Of a stretch of 64,000 nucleotides of DNA, positions 1 through 9,238 are shown in pieces. Position 1 is the first letter of the stretch. Each line of letters starts with the position of its first letter. Source of the DNA: Micromonospora sp. PLK6-60 (GTDB lineage: Bacteria > Actinomycetota > Actinomycetes > Mycobacteriales > Micromonosporaceae); NCBI RefSeq assembly GCF_019890675.1, contig NZ_JAIOAA010000010.1, positions 140,975 through 204,974 on the forward strand, read 5' to 3'. Below the pieces are notes generated by a model. That model made no database searches. It was given only the letters and a program-made list of their open reading frames with translations, and was not told the origin of the DNA. Both the position numbers and the translations under genes were made by a program.

Positions 1-926
1 TCCAGCTGCCTGGTCTGTACGTCGTCGCCGGTCGCCAGGGGCCGGCCGCCCACCACCGCGTCGGTGAGCCCGACCAGCCGCTGCTCGGCGTCCGGGTCGA
101 CGGCGGCGAGCAGGAACGGCACCGTCAGGGACTGCCGGACGACCAGTCGGTCGGCCGATTGGGCGGGGGGTGCGCCGGGGGCCTGCGGGGCGGGGCTTTC
201 GAAACGTCCGTCGGGCAGCAGCCGGAATGCCTGTACCGACCAGGTCTGGCGCTCGGTGAGGGTGGCCATCGAGGGGGCCAGGTACCAGCGCGGGTCGCAG
301 ACCGGGGCGCTCCGGCCGCCCGGCAGCACCTCCCGCGGCACGTCGCCGCAGAGGTCGGAGTCGTAGCGGCGGCCGTCGCTGTACCGGATGGCGTCGGAGC
401 GGAACCCGCCGGGGTTGTCCGGATACAGCAGTTGGTGCTTCGTCACGTAGACGTAGAGCGGCTCGGCGGGCGCGTGGCTGAGCCCGCGCTCGGCGAGGAA
501 GGCCCGGTCGATCCGGATCACCTGGCGGTCCAGCGACGGGTCGACGGCGGCGGTCAGGTCCAGCGGCAGGTCGACCACGGTGGTGGAGTGACCGAGCATC
601 GCGATCGGGGCGGCGACGTCCACCCCGGTCACCGCCCTGACCCGCTGGTACTGCTCGGTGGTGATGCCGCCGAAGGAATCCGAGAGGTAGTTGGGGCGGA
701 CCAGCCCCCGCTCGGCCTCCAGCGGAGTGCGGGTCCCCGCCGGGCGGACCAGGATGTCGTACGCGGCGCGGGTCTCCCGCTGCACGTCGCCGGTGACCGC
801 CAGCCGGGAGGTGGTGGTGGCCCCGGTCAACACGACGAAGCCGGTGGTGGCCACCAGTACGCCGACCAGCAGGGCGACCGAGCGACCGGCCCGACCACGG
901 ATCTGACGCCAGACGAACCCGAACAT
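1..926 (-). CDS. ABC transporter permease, FtsX family (partial, C-terminus beyond window)
   Basis: This is the N-terminal part of a large FtsX/MacB-type permease; the rest lies beyond the left edge. It begins with ATG at 926 (MFGFVWRQIRGRAGRS) followed by one hydrophobic segment (about residues 15-37) and a long extracytoplasmic region. It aligns closely over its whole visible length with the complete permease at 1720-4548, sharing the motif ERGLVRPNYLS, so the two are tandem duplicates. It lies 44 bp downstream of the ATPase, in the same direction, and probably shares its transcript. Such permeases pair with a LolD/MacB-type ATPase to move lipids, peptides or drugs across the membrane. The substrate is unknown. 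Confidence 0.85.
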   Translation of the reverse strand, partial: MFGFVWRQIRGRAGRSVALLVGVLVATTGFVVLTGATTTSRLAVTGDVQRETRAAYDILVRPAGTRTPLEAERGLVRPNYLSDSFGGITTEQYQRVRAVTGVDVAAPIAMLGHSTTVVDLPLDLTAAVDPSLDRQVIRIDRAFLAERGLSHAPAEPLYVYVTKHQLLYPDNPGGFRSDAIRYSDGRRYDSDLCGDVPREVLPGGRSAPVCDPRWYLAPSMATLTERQTWSVQAFRLLPDGRFESPAPQAPGAPPAQSADRLVVRQSLTVPFLLAAVDPDAEQRLVGLTDAVVGGRPLATGDDVQTRQL

Positions 927-970
927 GTCGTCCCTTCCTCGATTTTCTGGTGCGGGTTCGGCCGGCCGGG

Positions 971-1717
971 CTACAGCCGGAGCCGGGCCACCCGGTCGTA
1001 GGTGTCGGCCGGGTCCTCGCCACCGGTGAGGTCGACGTCCTCCACGACCTGCCCGTCGGCGAGTCGGATCAGCCGGTCGCAGCGGGCCGCGATGGCCCGT
1101 TCGTGGGTGGCGAGCAGGATCGTCATGCCGTGCCGGTCGCGCAGGTCCAGCAGCAGGTCGAGGATCTGGGCGCCGGTGGTCGAGTCGAGGTTGCCGGTGG
1201 GCTCGTCGGCCAGCAGCAGCCGCGGCTCGCCCATCAACGCCCGGGCGATGGCCACCCGCTGCTGCTGGCCGCCGGAGAGCTGGGCGGGCAGGGCGCGTTC
1301 CCGGTCGGCCAGGCCGACCGCGGCCAGCAGTTCCCGGGCCCGGGTGGCGTGGTCGGCGCGCCCCCGGCGCGGCAGCACGGGCGCGATCACGTTGTCCAGC
1401 ACGGTCAGCGCGGGCAGCAGGTGGTAGCGCTGGAAGACGAAGCCGATGCCCTGCCGGTAGCGGGCCAGCGCGGCCCGACGCAGCGCGGTGACCGCCACGT
1501 CGTCCACCGTCACCGTGCCCCGGTCGGCCTGCTCGATCGCACCGATCAGATGCAGCAGCGTGGACTTGCCGGAGCCGCTCGGCCCGGTCAGCGCGACCAC
1601 CGACCCGGGCGCTATCTCCAGCGACACATCGTCGACGGCGGTGAGCCGCTCGGCGCCGCTGCGGAACTGCCGGACCAGCCCGGCCACGCGGACCGCGCTG
1701 CCCGTGGTGGCGTCCAT
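971..1717 (-). CDS. ABC transporter ATP-binding protein (LolD/MacB type)
   Basis: A 248-residue single nucleotide-binding domain that powers the flanking FtsX permeases. Walker A is GPSGSGKST at residues 45-53; the signature LSGGQQQR and Walker B LLLADEPTGNLD follow, with the ADEPTGNLD form typical of the LolD/MacB/FtsE group. I chose ATG at 1717, preceded by GAGGAG with a 5-nt gap; a GTG at 1723 is also in frame. The upstream permease ends at 1720, so the two genes are essentially contiguous and translationally coupled. The order permease, ATPase, permease suggests a heterodimeric permease pair served by one ATPase. Confidence 0.93.
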   Translation of the reverse strand: MDATTGSAVRVAGLVRQFRSGAERLTAVDDVSLEIAPGSVVALTGPSGSGKSTLLHLIGAIEQADRGTVTVDDVAVTALRRAALARYRQGIGFVFQRYHLLPALTVLDNVIAPVLPRRGRADHATRARELLAAVGLADRERALPAQLSGGQQQRVAIARALMGEPRLLLADEPTGNLDSTTGAQILDLLLDLRDRHGMTILLATHERAIAARCDRLIRLADGQVVEDVDLTGGEDPADTYDRVARLRL

Positions 1718-1719
1718 GG

Positions 1720-4548
1720 TCACTCCTCTGCCAGTAGTCGTGCGGTGGGAAGGCGGTGCAACAGCGCGGCCGGGACGACCGCCGCCAGGCAGGTGACCAG
1801 CACCCCCGCCGCGGCCACGGCGGCGGCCACCAGCACCAGCGCCGCCGGCAGCGCACCGACCAGCCAGGCCGCTCCGCCGAGGCCGAGCCCGGCGCCGGTC
1901 AACGCGCCCAGCAGGCCGAGCAGCAGCCCCTCGTAGCCGATCAGGCGGCCCAGCGCCGCGTCGGTCCAGCCGGTGGCCCGCAGCGTGGCCAGTTCGGCGG
2001 CCCGGTCCCGGATGTTCAGGTAGAGCACGTCGGCCACCGCGGCGGCGCCGAGCAGCACGGTGGCCACCGCCGCCAGGGCGTCCGCGCCGCGCACGCTCAG
2101 CGACACCAGGTCGCCGAGCAGGCTGCCCACGATGGCGCCGCGGAAGGCGTACGCGGCGGCGGCCACCAGGGTCAGCGCGGCCACCCCGATGGCCAGCGCG
2201 CCCGCGCCGAGCAGCGTGCGGCCGGGGGTGCGGACCAGGTTCGCCAGGGCGAGGCCCGGCAGGGTGCGCGGCCGGCGTACCCAGCCGGCGGCGGCCACCG
2301 GCGGGCGCAGCGCGGCGGCCGGGTGGGCCCGGGCGGCCCGCAGCGCCGGCGCCAGCCCCGCGACCAGCGCCAGCAGCAGAGCCACCGGTACGGCCAGCAG
2401 CGCCCGCCGCCAGTCCACGTCGATGCCCAGGGCGGCGCCGAGCGGCACCGCGAGCCCCACCGAGAGCAGGCCGGCGGCCAGCCCTGTCACGGTGACCTCG
2501 CCGAGGATCAGCGCCCCGATCCGGCGGGCCGACCAGCCGAGACAGGCGAGCACCGCCAGCTCCGGCCGGCGGTCCCGCACGGCCGCGGAGACCGCGTTGC
2601 CGAGGAAGAGTACGCAGACCACCAGCACCAGCACGAAGAGCACGGCGCTCTTGCGGTCCACCGCCCGGGTGATCACCGAGGCGACGCCGAGGGCGGACCA
2701 GTTCTCGGTCAGCCGCAGGTCGGGCCGGCCGAACGTGCCCGCCGGCAGTTCCACGGTCTGGGGGGCGGGGGAGGAGCCGAGGGTGATGTCCACGTCGAGG
2801 CCGGTGGCCCGGTTGATCTGCTCGGCGACCAGCCGGACCCGCTCGGCCGACCGTTCGCTGTAGCCGCCCACGTCGGCGACCCGGACCCGGATGGCGCTGA
2901 TCGGCGCGGTGCGCTGCGGGCTGCTCCCGCCGTCGAGCAGCGTGGCCACGCTGGCCAGGTTGGTCAGCAGCAGGGGCGGCGCGGAGAGGTAACCGGCCGG
3001 GTTGCCACTCGGTTCCAGCGGTTTGCCGCCCAGCGCGGCGCGGCTGCGTTCGTCGGCGCCCTCGGCGCGCGGCGGCTCGTACGTCTCCAGTGGCACCTTG
3101 CCGACGTCGCTGAACCCCGTCAGCCGCTCCGGGTCGAAGACGCCCACCGCCGACCAGTGCCGGAACGGCGCGGTGTGCCCCTCGGTCAGCGCCAGCGGCC
3201 GGGCGGCCCGGGATCCCCGGTCGTCGGCGAGCCAGGGGCGGGGCAGCGGGTTGTAGATGAAGCGCTGGCCGTACACCTCGGGTGCGGCCGGCGGCTGCGG
3301 TTCGGGGCGCAGCGTGCCGTCGGGCAACCGTTCGTACCGGACGTCGCCGGACTGCACCACCCGCTGCAACTGCCCGTTGCAGCAGCCGGTGTCACTGAGC
3401 CCCTCCTCGACCATCGCCCGGTGTCCCCGCGCCACGTCGGCCCGGCTTTCACCGGCGGGCACGCCCGTCCGGTCACCCAGCGTCCGGGCCAGGTCGAGCA
3501 CCGAGATCTCGCCGGGGTTCACCCCCGGCAGCCGGCTGAGCCGGGCGGTCAGCGTCTCGTCGATGAACGGCCGCGCGGTGACCAGGACCGGGAACCCGTG
3601 GTTGACCGCCATGCCGCGCTTGACGACCTCGACCGGGTCGTCGGCGCGCACCGGCCGGCCGGCGACCACCGCGTCGGCGAGGCCGACCAGGCGCTGCTCG
3701 GCGGGTGGGTCCACCGCCGCCAGCAGGAACGGCACGGTCACGCTGTACGCCATGACCAGCCGATCGGCGATCGTGCCGGCCCCGTCGTCGGCAGTGGCCA
3801 GGACATCCGGTCCGGCCTCGAACCTGCCGTCGGGTCGCAGTCGGACCGCCTCGACCCACCAGTCCTCGCGCTCCGAGTACGTCCCGCGGTCACCGAGCAA
3901 CGCGTACCTCGGGTCGCAGATCGGCACGGTCCGCCCGCCGGGCAGCACCTCGCGGGGGACCACGCCGCAGCCGTCCTCGATCGGGTAGGAGCGGCCGTCC
4001 GAGTAGCGCCAGCGGTCGCCGCCGGTCAGTTGGGTGCGGTCCGGGTGGACGAGCGGGTTCTTCGTCACGTACACGTAGCGGGGTTTGCCGGGGGCGGCGG
4101 ACAGGCCGCGCTCGGCGCCGAAGACGGGATCGACCCGGATCACCTGGCGGACCAGCGACCGGTCCACCGCGTCGGTGAGGTCGATCGGGGCCGGCACGCC
4201 GGTGGTGGAGTGGCCCAGCATGGCGATGGGCGCCGCGACGTCGACCCCGGCGATCGCCTCGACCTGCCGGTACTGATCGAGTGTGATGCCGCCGAAGAGG
4301 CCGGAGAGGTAGTTGGGCCGGACCAGACCGCGTTCGGCCTCCAGCGGCGTGCGGGTGCCCGGTGGCCGGACCAGAATGTCGTACGCGGCGCGGGTGTTGC
4401 GCTCGACGGTGCCGGTGACGGCCAGCCGGGAGGTGGTGGTGGCGCCGGTCAGGACGACGAAACCGGTGGTGGCCACCAGCACGCCGACCAGCAGCGCCAC
4501 CGACCGTCCAGCACGACCGCGAAGCTGCGCCCAGATGAACCGGAACAT
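1720..4548 (-). CDS. ABC transporter permease, FtsX family
   Basis: A 942-residue permease. It has one N-terminal membrane segment, a long extracytoplasmic region of about 600 residues, a first FtsX block (about residues 640-750) and a second C-terminal FtsX block (about 780-940), each with several hydrophobic helices. ATG at 4548 is preferred over upstream in-frame starts: it has GGGGAGG about 6 nt upstream and matches the start of the duplicate permease at 926. It is the first gene of the unit, which is transcribed away from a padR gene, so PadR control is likely. MacB-like architecture is visible, but the long ectodomain gives no clear substrate. Confidence 0.9.
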   Translation of the reverse strand: MFRFIWAQLRGRAGRSVALLVGVLVATTGFVVLTGATTTSRLAVTGTVERNTRAAYDILVRPPGTRTPLEAERGLVRPNYLSGLFGGITLDQYRQVEAIAGVDVAAPIAMLGHSTTGVPAPIDLTDAVDRSLVRQVIRVDPVFGAERGLSAAPGKPRYVYVTKNPLVHPDRTQLTGGDRWRYSDGRSYPIEDGCGVVPREVLPGGRTVPICDPRYALLGDRGTYSEREDWWVEAVRLRPDGRFEAGPDVLATADDGAGTIADRLVMAYSVTVPFLLAAVDPPAEQRLVGLADAVVAGRPVRADDPVEVVKRGMAVNHGFPVLVTARPFIDETLTARLSRLPGVNPGEISVLDLARTLGDRTGVPAGESRADVARGHRAMVEEGLSDTGCCNGQLQRVVQSGDVRYERLPDGTLRPEPQPPAAPEVYGQRFIYNPLPRPWLADDRGSRAARPLALTEGHTAPFRHWSAVGVFDPERLTGFSDVGKVPLETYEPPRAEGADERSRAALGGKPLEPSGNPAGYLSAPPLLLTNLASVATLLDGGSSPQRTAPISAIRVRVADVGGYSERSAERVRLVAEQINRATGLDVDITLGSSPAPQTVELPAGTFGRPDLRLTENWSALGVASVITRAVDRKSAVLFVLVLVVCVLFLGNAVSAAVRDRRPELAVLACLGWSARRIGALILGEVTVTGLAAGLLSVGLAVPLGAALGIDVDWRRALLAVPVALLLALVAGLAPALRAARAHPAAALRPPVAAAGWVRRPRTLPGLALANLVRTPGRTLLGAGALAIGVAALTLVAAAAYAFRGAIVGSLLGDLVSLSVRGADALAAVATVLLGAAAVADVLYLNIRDRAAELATLRATGWTDAALGRLIGYEGLLLGLLGALTGAGLGLGGAAWLVGALPAALVLVAAAVAAAGVLVTCLAAVVPAALLHRLPTARLLAEE

Positions 4549-4587
4549 GTCGCGCCTCCCCGTGTGCTGTCCCCACTCTGGGCGATA

Positions 4588-4600
4588 CATTGTCACAATG
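4588..4600. promoter_or_regulatory. Perfect palindrome between padR and the ABC unit, probable PadR operator
   Basis: CATTGT-C-ACAATG is a perfect 6-1-6 inverted repeat in the 98-bp divergent intergenic region. A TACATT hexamer at 4586-4591 could be the -10 box for padR and overlaps it. PadR repressors commonly bind ATGT/ACAT-type inverted repeats and repress both themselves and a divergent transporter. That this site is the operator is an inference from position and symmetry. Confidence 0.6.
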
Positions 4601-4646
4601 CAAGGCCCGTCGCGGGCCCTGTTCCGGAACCGGATCGGAGGAGACG

Positions 4647-5255
4647 GTGGCGATCCAGCACGCGGTCCTGGCCCTGTTGGCGCGCGGCCCGAGCTACGGG
4701 TACGAGCTCAAGGGCGCCTTCGAGACGGCGGTCGGGCCGCAGTGGGGGCCGCTGAACATCGGGCACCTCTACCAGATCCTCGACCGGCTCTCCCGGGACG
4801 GCCTGGTCGTCGCCGAGCGGCATCCGCAGGCGGTCAAGCCCGACCGGGTGGTCTACGAGATCACCGCCGACGGCCGGTCCGAACTGGACCGCTGGCTCGC
4901 CGAGCCCAGCCCGCGCAGCGGCGGCTTCCGGGACGACTTCTTCCTCAAGGTCACCGCGGCGGCCCGCTCCGGCGCGCCGGAGACCGTCCGGGCCGTGCTC
5001 GGCAACCAGCGTGGTCACCTGATGCGCGAGCTGCGCAACCTCGACGGGCTGCGGCGCCGGGCCGACGCTCCGGTGGTCCGGCTGCTGCTGTCGGCGGCCA
5101 CCCGGCACGTGGAGGCCGACCTGGCCTTCGTCGACGACGCGGAGGCGGCCCTGCTCGCCGACGGCGGCGCGACGCTGGCCACCCTGGCGGGCCAGCCGAG
5201 CACCGGCGGCACCGGTCGGCCGGCCGACCCGGGCTCGGCCCGCGCGGCCGGCTGA
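4647..5255 (+). CDS. PadR family transcriptional regulator
   Basis: A 202-residue PadR protein. The N-terminal winged helix (AVLALLARGPSYGYEL) and the following GHLYQILDRLSRDGLV segment are diagnostic, and a helical C-terminal dimerisation domain of the Vir/AphA type follows. GTG at 4647 is chosen because GGAGG lies 5 nt upstream and the PadR domain starts immediately; an upstream TTG at 4590 would overlap the palindromic site. It is divergent from the FtsX/ATPase unit, the usual arrangement for a PadR repressor controlling an exporter in response to a small ligand. Confidence 0.9.
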   Translation: MAIQHAVLALLARGPSYGYELKGAFETAVGPQWGPLNIGHLYQILDRLSRDGLVVAERHPQAVKPDRVVYEITADGRSELDRWLAEPSPRSGGFRDDFFLKVTAAARSGAPETVRAVLGNQRGHLMRELRNLDGLRRRADAPVVRLLLSAATRHVEADLAFVDDAEAALLADGGATLATLAGQPSTGGTGRPADPGSARAAG

Positions 5256-5302
5256 CGGCCGGGCCCGGTGGGGGTCAGCGCCGGAATCGGGCCGCCCGGC
5301 CG
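5256..5302. terminator. Convergent stem-loop between padR and the aminotransferase
   Basis: The arms CGGCCGGGC (5256-5264) and GCCCGGCCG (5294-5302) are exact complements across a 29-nt loop and fill the gap between two convergent stop codons. There is no U-tract, as is common in GC-rich actinobacteria. Confidence 0.5.
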
Positions 5303-5303
5303 G

Positions 5304-6497
5304 TCACCCGTCCTCGCCCAGCCGGCGCAGCCGGGCACCCGCCTCGGCCAGCACCTCGGGTCGCTTGCAGAAGGCGAACCGGACCAGCCGCCGGCCCGCC
5401 TCGACGTCGTCGTAGAAGACCTGGGTCGGCACGGCCACCACGCCGCACCGCTGCGGCAGCGACCGGCAGAACTCGATCCCGTCGCGCCCGCCGAGCGGGG
5501 TGACGTCGGCGGTGACGAAGTAGGTGCCGTCCGGGCTGAACACCTCGAACCCGGCCGCGCGCAGCGCGGCGCCGAGCTGGTCGCGTCGGGCCTGCATGCC
5601 GTCGCGGAACCCGGTGAAGTAGTCGTCCGGCAGGGCCAGCGCCACCGCCACCGCCGGTTGCAGCGGCGCGGCGTTGACGAAGGTGAGGAACTGCTTCACC
5701 CGCAGCACGGCCGAGACCAGCGGCGCGGGTCCGCTCGCCCAGCCGACCTTCCAGCCGGTGCAGGAGAACGTCTTGCCGGCCGAGGAGATCCGCAGGGTCC
5801 GCTCCCGCATGCCGGGCAGCGTGGCCAGCGGCACGTGCGGCGCCGCCGCGTCGGTGAAGACCAGGTGTTCGTAGACCTCGTCGGTGACCGCGTAGGCGTC
5901 GTACTCCTGACAGAGCTCGGCGACCAGGGCCAGCTCGCCGGCGGTGAAGACCTTGCCGGTGGGATTGTGCGGGGAGTTGAGCAGCACCAGCCGGGTCCGT
6001 GGCCCGAAGGCGGCGCGCAGCTCCGCCGGGTCGACCGCGTACCGGCCGTCGGCGCCGGGACGCAGCGTCACCGGCCGCCGGACCGCGCCGGCCAGGGCGA
6101 TCGAGGCGGCGTACGAGTCGTAGTACGGCTCGAAGCAGACGACCTCGTCGCCCGGCTCGCAGAGGGCGAGGATGCTGGCCGCGACCGCCTCGGTGGCGCC
6201 GGCGGTGACCACGATCTCGCCGTCGGGGTCGTACGTCAGCCCCCAGAAGCGGTCCTGGTGCGCCGCGATGGCCGCGCGCAGCTCGGGCACGCCGGGGCCC
6301 GGAGGATACTGGTTGCGCCCGCCGCGCAGCGCCTCGGCGGCCGCGGCGAGCATCTCCGGCGGGCCGTCGGTGTCCGGAAAGCCCTGGCCGAGGTTGACCG
6401 CGCCGGTGCGCACCGCGAGCGCGGACATCTCGGCGAAGATGGTCGTCCCGAACGGCCGCATCCGGGCCACCAGCGGATCGACATTCGCGGTCGTCAC
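5304..6497 (-). CDS. Pyridoxal-phosphate aminotransferase, class I/II (DapC/kynurenine aminotransferase-like)
   Basis: A 397-residue fold-type I aminotransferase. Visible features are NLGQGFPDTDGPPEML near the N-terminus, LLNSPHNPTGKVF, the pyridine-nitrogen Asp in AYAVTDEVYEH, and the Schiff-base lysine in SSAGKTFSCTGWKVG. This set matches the group holding actinobacterial N-succinyldiaminopimelate aminotransferase, kynurenine aminotransferase and methionine aminotransferase, so the substrate is uncertain. Start GTG 6497 has no Shine-Dalgarno sequence, but TAGGCT lies 7 nt upstream, so the mRNA is probably leaderless. That -10 box overlaps the end of the MmpS-like gene. Confidence 0.88.
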   Translation of the reverse strand: MTTANVDPLVARMRPFGTTIFAEMSALAVRTGAVNLGQGFPDTDGPPEMLAAAAEALRGGRNQYPPGPGVPELRAAIAAHQDRFWGLTYDPDGEIVVTAGATEAVAASILALCEPGDEVVCFEPYYDSYAASIALAGAVRRPVTLRPGADGRYAVDPAELRAAFGPRTRLVLLNSPHNPTGKVFTAGELALVAELCQEYDAYAVTDEVYEHLVFTDAAAPHVPLATLPGMRERTLRISSAGKTFSCTGWKVGWASGPAPLVSAVLRVKQFLTFVNAAPLQPAVAVALALPDDYFTGFRDGMQARRDQLGAALRAAGFEVFSPDGTYFVTADVTPLGGRDGIEFCRSLPQRCGVVAVPTQVFYDDVEAGRRLVRFAFCKRPEVLAEAGARLRRLGEDG

Positions 6498-6502
6498 GCC
6501 GG

Positions 6503-7105
6503 TCAGCCTACGCTCGCCGCTCCGCCGGCCACCCGGGCGCTGCAGTCGGCGACCGGTACCGCGCCGGCGGCGGAGTTGCGCGCCCGTTCCACCCCGTCCA
6601 CCAGCAGCCGGCACTGGATGCCGCCGTTGCCGCGCTGCCGGCTGGCGAGCAGGTTGACGGTCGTGCCGGGCGCGGCGCGCAGCTCGGCGCGCCACGGCAG
6701 CCGGCCGGCCTCCACGGTTTCCGGCGCCCGACCCTCCACCCAGTACGTGACGCTGACCGGTCCGTCGCCGGTCACCTCGTAGACCACCCGGTGCGCGCCG
6801 GCCGACTCGTTCGGCGTCGGGGTGAGCACACCGGTCAGGTCGCCCGGCCGGGGCGACGCGCTCTGCGCCGCGGGTGCCGTGCGGTCCGGCTCCGGGGTGG
6901 TCCACACGCCCTGCCGGTGCAGGACGGTGGCCAGCACGACGGCCGCCGCGACCAGGGCGGCCAGCCCGCGCAACGCCCGGCGGGCCGACGGCCGGCGCGG
7001 CGTGCCGAACGGGTGCTCCGACAGCCGGCCGCCCAGGTCGGCCCACGGGTCCCGGGGGTCCTCCGCCGGGCCTCGGCGGGACGGTGGCGGGGTGGGGTCG
7101 GACAT
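6503..7105 (-). CDS. MmpS-like membrane-anchored protein
   Basis: A 200-residue protein with a charged Pro-rich cytoplasmic N-terminus, one membrane segment (about residues 47-64), a Pro/Thr-rich linker and a C-terminal beta domain. The C-terminal phrases VVYEVTGDGPVSVTYWVEG and CRLLVDGVERARNSA resemble the soluble domain of mycobacterial MmpS proteins, which assist MmpL exporters. No MmpL gene is visible here. ATG 7105 is chosen because GGAAGG lies 7 nt upstream. It is divergent from glmS and runs into the aminotransferase promoter. Confidence 0.65.
   Translation of the reverse strand: MSDPTPPPSRRGPAEDPRDPWADLGGRLSEHPFGTPRRPSARRALRGLAALVAAAVVLATVLHRQGVWTTPEPDRTAPAAQSASPRPGDLTGVLTPTPNESAGAHRVVYEVTGDGPVSVTYWVEGRAPETVEAGRLPWRAELRAAPGTTVNLLASRQRGNGGIQCRLLVDGVERARNSAAGAVPVADCSARVAGGAASVG
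6505..6510 (-). promoter_or_regulatory. Leaderless-type -10 box for the aminotransferase
   Basis: TAGGCT on the minus strand, 7 nt before GTG 6497, overlaps the last codon and stop of the upstream gene. No clear -35 was seen. Confidence 0.5.
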
Positions 7106-7280
7106 CAAGTCGCCTTCCGGGCTTGCTGGCGGATCCGCGACATCCTGCCAAATCCTACCGCCGACGGTCGACCCCGTGCCGGCGGTGGTTTGTCCCCCGG
7201 AGGACCCGGCTCGGCCCAATCGCTCAAATCTGATGCTCGAAAACCCGCCTTACGAGCACCCTAGATGAGCGAAACTCGGC

Positions 7281-7286
7281 TAGGCT
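7281..7286 (+). promoter_or_regulatory. Leaderless-type -10 box for glmS
   Basis: TAGGCT ends 7 nt before ATG 7294, and no Shine-Dalgarno sequence is present between them. This spacing places the transcription start on or next to the A of ATG. Confidence 0.55.
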
Positions 7287-7293
7287 CGCCTTC

Positions 7294-9207
7294 ATGTGTG
7301 GAATCGTGGGTTACGCCGGCGCGCGCCCGGCGCTGGGCATCGTGCTCGACGGGTTGCGGCGGCTCGAATACCGGGGCTACGACTCGGCCGGTGTGGCGGT
7401 CGTCTGCGACGGCGTGCTGCTGACCGAGAAGAAGGCCGGCCGGCTGGCCAACCTGGAGAAGGTGCTGGCCGAGCGGGCCGCGGCCGACCCCGAGTCGTGC
7501 GCCGCCAGCCCGATCAACATCGGCGACGGCACCACCGGCATCGGGCACACCCGCTGGGCCACCCACGGCGGACCCACCGACCGCAACGCCCACCCGCACG
7601 TCGCCCCGGACGGCCGCACCGCCGTCATCCACAACGGCATCATCGAGAACTTCGCCACGCTCCGCGCCGAGCTGGAGGCGGACGGCGTCGAGTTCACCAG
7701 CGACACCGACACCGAGTGCGCGGCCCACCTGCTCGCCCGGGCGCTGGCCGACCTGCGCGCGGCCGGCGAGGCCGACGGCCCGCACCTGCTCTCCGCCGCG
7801 ATGCGGGTGGTCTGCCAGCGGCTGGCGGGCGCGTTCACGCTGCTCGCCGTCGACGCCGGCATCCCCGGCGCGGTGGTCGGCGCCCGACGCAACTCACCCC
7901 TGGTGGTCGGCCGGGGCGACGGGGAGAACTACCTGGCCAGCGACGTGTCCGCGTTCATCGAGCACACCCGGGACGCGGTCGAGCTGGGCCAGGACCAGAT
8001 CGTGCTGATCACTCCGGACCACATCGAGATCACCGATTTCGCCGGTCTGCCCGCCGCCGGCAAGGACTTCCACATCGACTGGGACGCCTCGGCCGCCGAG
8101 AAGGGCGGCTACGACTGGTTCATGCTCAAGGAGATCGAGGAGCAGCCGCAGGCGGTCGCCGACACCCTGCTCGGCCGGCTCACCTCCACCGGTGAGATCG
8201 CCCTCGACGAGGTCCGGCTCAGCGACGAGGACCTGCGCGACATCGACAAGATCTTCATCGTCGCCTGCGGCACCGCCTACCACTCCGGCCTGGTCGCCAA
8301 GTACGCCATCGAGCACTGGACCCGGATCCCCTGCGAGGTGGAGCTGGCCAGCGAGTTCCGCTACCGCGACCCGGTGCTCGACCGGTCCACCCTGATCGTG
8401 GTGATCTCGCAGTCCGGCGAGACGATGGACACGCTGATGGCGCTGCGCCACGCCAAGGAGCAGAAGGCCCGGGTGCTGGCCGTCTGCAACACCAACGGCT
8501 CGACCATCCCGCGCGAGTCCGACGCGGTGCTCTACACCCACGGCGGCCCGGAGATCGCGGTCGCCTCGACCAAGGCGTTCCTCACCCAGCTCGTCGCGTG
8601 CTATCTGATCGGCCTGCACCTGGCCCAGGTGCGCGGGATCAAGTTCGCCGACGAGGTGGGCGCGGTGGTCGCCCAGCTCCAGGAGATGCCGGGCAAGTTG
8701 CGCGAGCTGCTCAGCCGGATGGCGCCGGTCCGCGAGCTCGCCCGCGAACTGCACGCCGAGCCGACCGTGCTCTTCATCGGCCGGCACGTCGGCTATCCGG
8801 TGGCCCTGGAGGGCGCGCTCAAGCTCAAGGAGCTGGCGTACATGCACGCCGAGGGCTTCGCCGCCGGCGAGCTGAAGCACGGCCCGATCGCGCTGATCGA
8901 CAAGGGCACGCCGGTGATCTGCGTCGTGCCGTCCCCGGTCGGCCGGGGCATGCTGCACGACAAGGTGGTCTCCAACATCCAGGAGGTCCGGGCCCGGGGC
9001 GCCCGCACCATCGTGATCGCGGAGGAGGGGGACGAGGCCGTGGTCCGGTACGCCGACCACCTGATCTCCGTGCCGCGTACCCCGACGCTGCTCGCCCCAC
9101 TGGTCACCACCGTGCCCTTGCAGGTGCTGGCCGCCGAGATCGCCGCCGCCCGCGGCCACGACGTGGACCAGCCCCGCAACCTGGCCAAGTCGGTGACCGT
9201 CGAGTAG
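7294..9207 (+). CDS. glmS: Glutamine--fructose-6-phosphate aminotransferase (isomerizing)
   Basis: GlmS converts fructose-6-phosphate and glutamine to glucosamine-6-phosphate, the first step to UDP-GlcNAc for peptidoglycan. The 637-residue protein is full length. The nucleophilic Cys2 is exposed in MCGIVGYAG; the glutaminase domain (about 1-240) contains GHTRWATHG; two SIS domains follow (VACGTAYHSG, SQSGETMDTL), ending with DQPRNLAKSVTVE, the conserved C-terminus. It is monocistronic in appearance and is followed by a 41-bp repeat array. Start ATG 7294 is fixed by Cys2. Confidence 0.98.
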   Translation: MCGIVGYAGARPALGIVLDGLRRLEYRGYDSAGVAVVCDGVLLTEKKAGRLANLEKVLAERAAADPESCAASPINIGDGTTGIGHTRWATHGGPTDRNAHPHVAPDGRTAVIHNGIIENFATLRAELEADGVEFTSDTDTECAAHLLARALADLRAAGEADGPHLLSAAMRVVCQRLAGAFTLLAVDAGIPGAVVGARRNSPLVVGRGDGENYLASDVSAFIEHTRDAVELGQDQIVLITPDHIEITDFAGLPAAGKDFHIDWDASAAEKGGYDWFMLKEIEEQPQAVADTLLGRLTSTGEIALDEVRLSDEDLRDIDKIFIVACGTAYHSGLVAKYAIEHWTRIPCEVELASEFRYRDPVLDRSTLIVVISQSGETMDTLMALRHAKEQKARVLAVCNTNGSTIPRESDAVLYTHGGPEIAVASTKAFLTQLVACYLIGLHLAQVRGIKFADEVGAVVAQLQEMPGKLRELLSRMAPVRELARELHAEPTVLFIGRHVGYPVALEGALKLKELAYMHAEGFAAGELKHGPIALIDKGTPVICVVPSPVGRGMLHDKVVSNIQEVRARGARTIVIAEEGDEAVVRYADHLISVPRTPTLLAPLVTTVPLQVLAAEIAAARGHDVDQPRNLAKSVTVE

Positions 9208-9238
9208 CCGCCCTGGGCCGCCTGCCCGCCGGGCGGGA

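Noticed and set aside
1756..4755. A 999-residue plus-strand open frame opposite the FtsX permease
   Set aside because: Its Gln/Arg/Gly/His-rich composition is typical of the antisense of GC-rich genes; no domain is visible, and the minus-strand permease matches a real duplicate.
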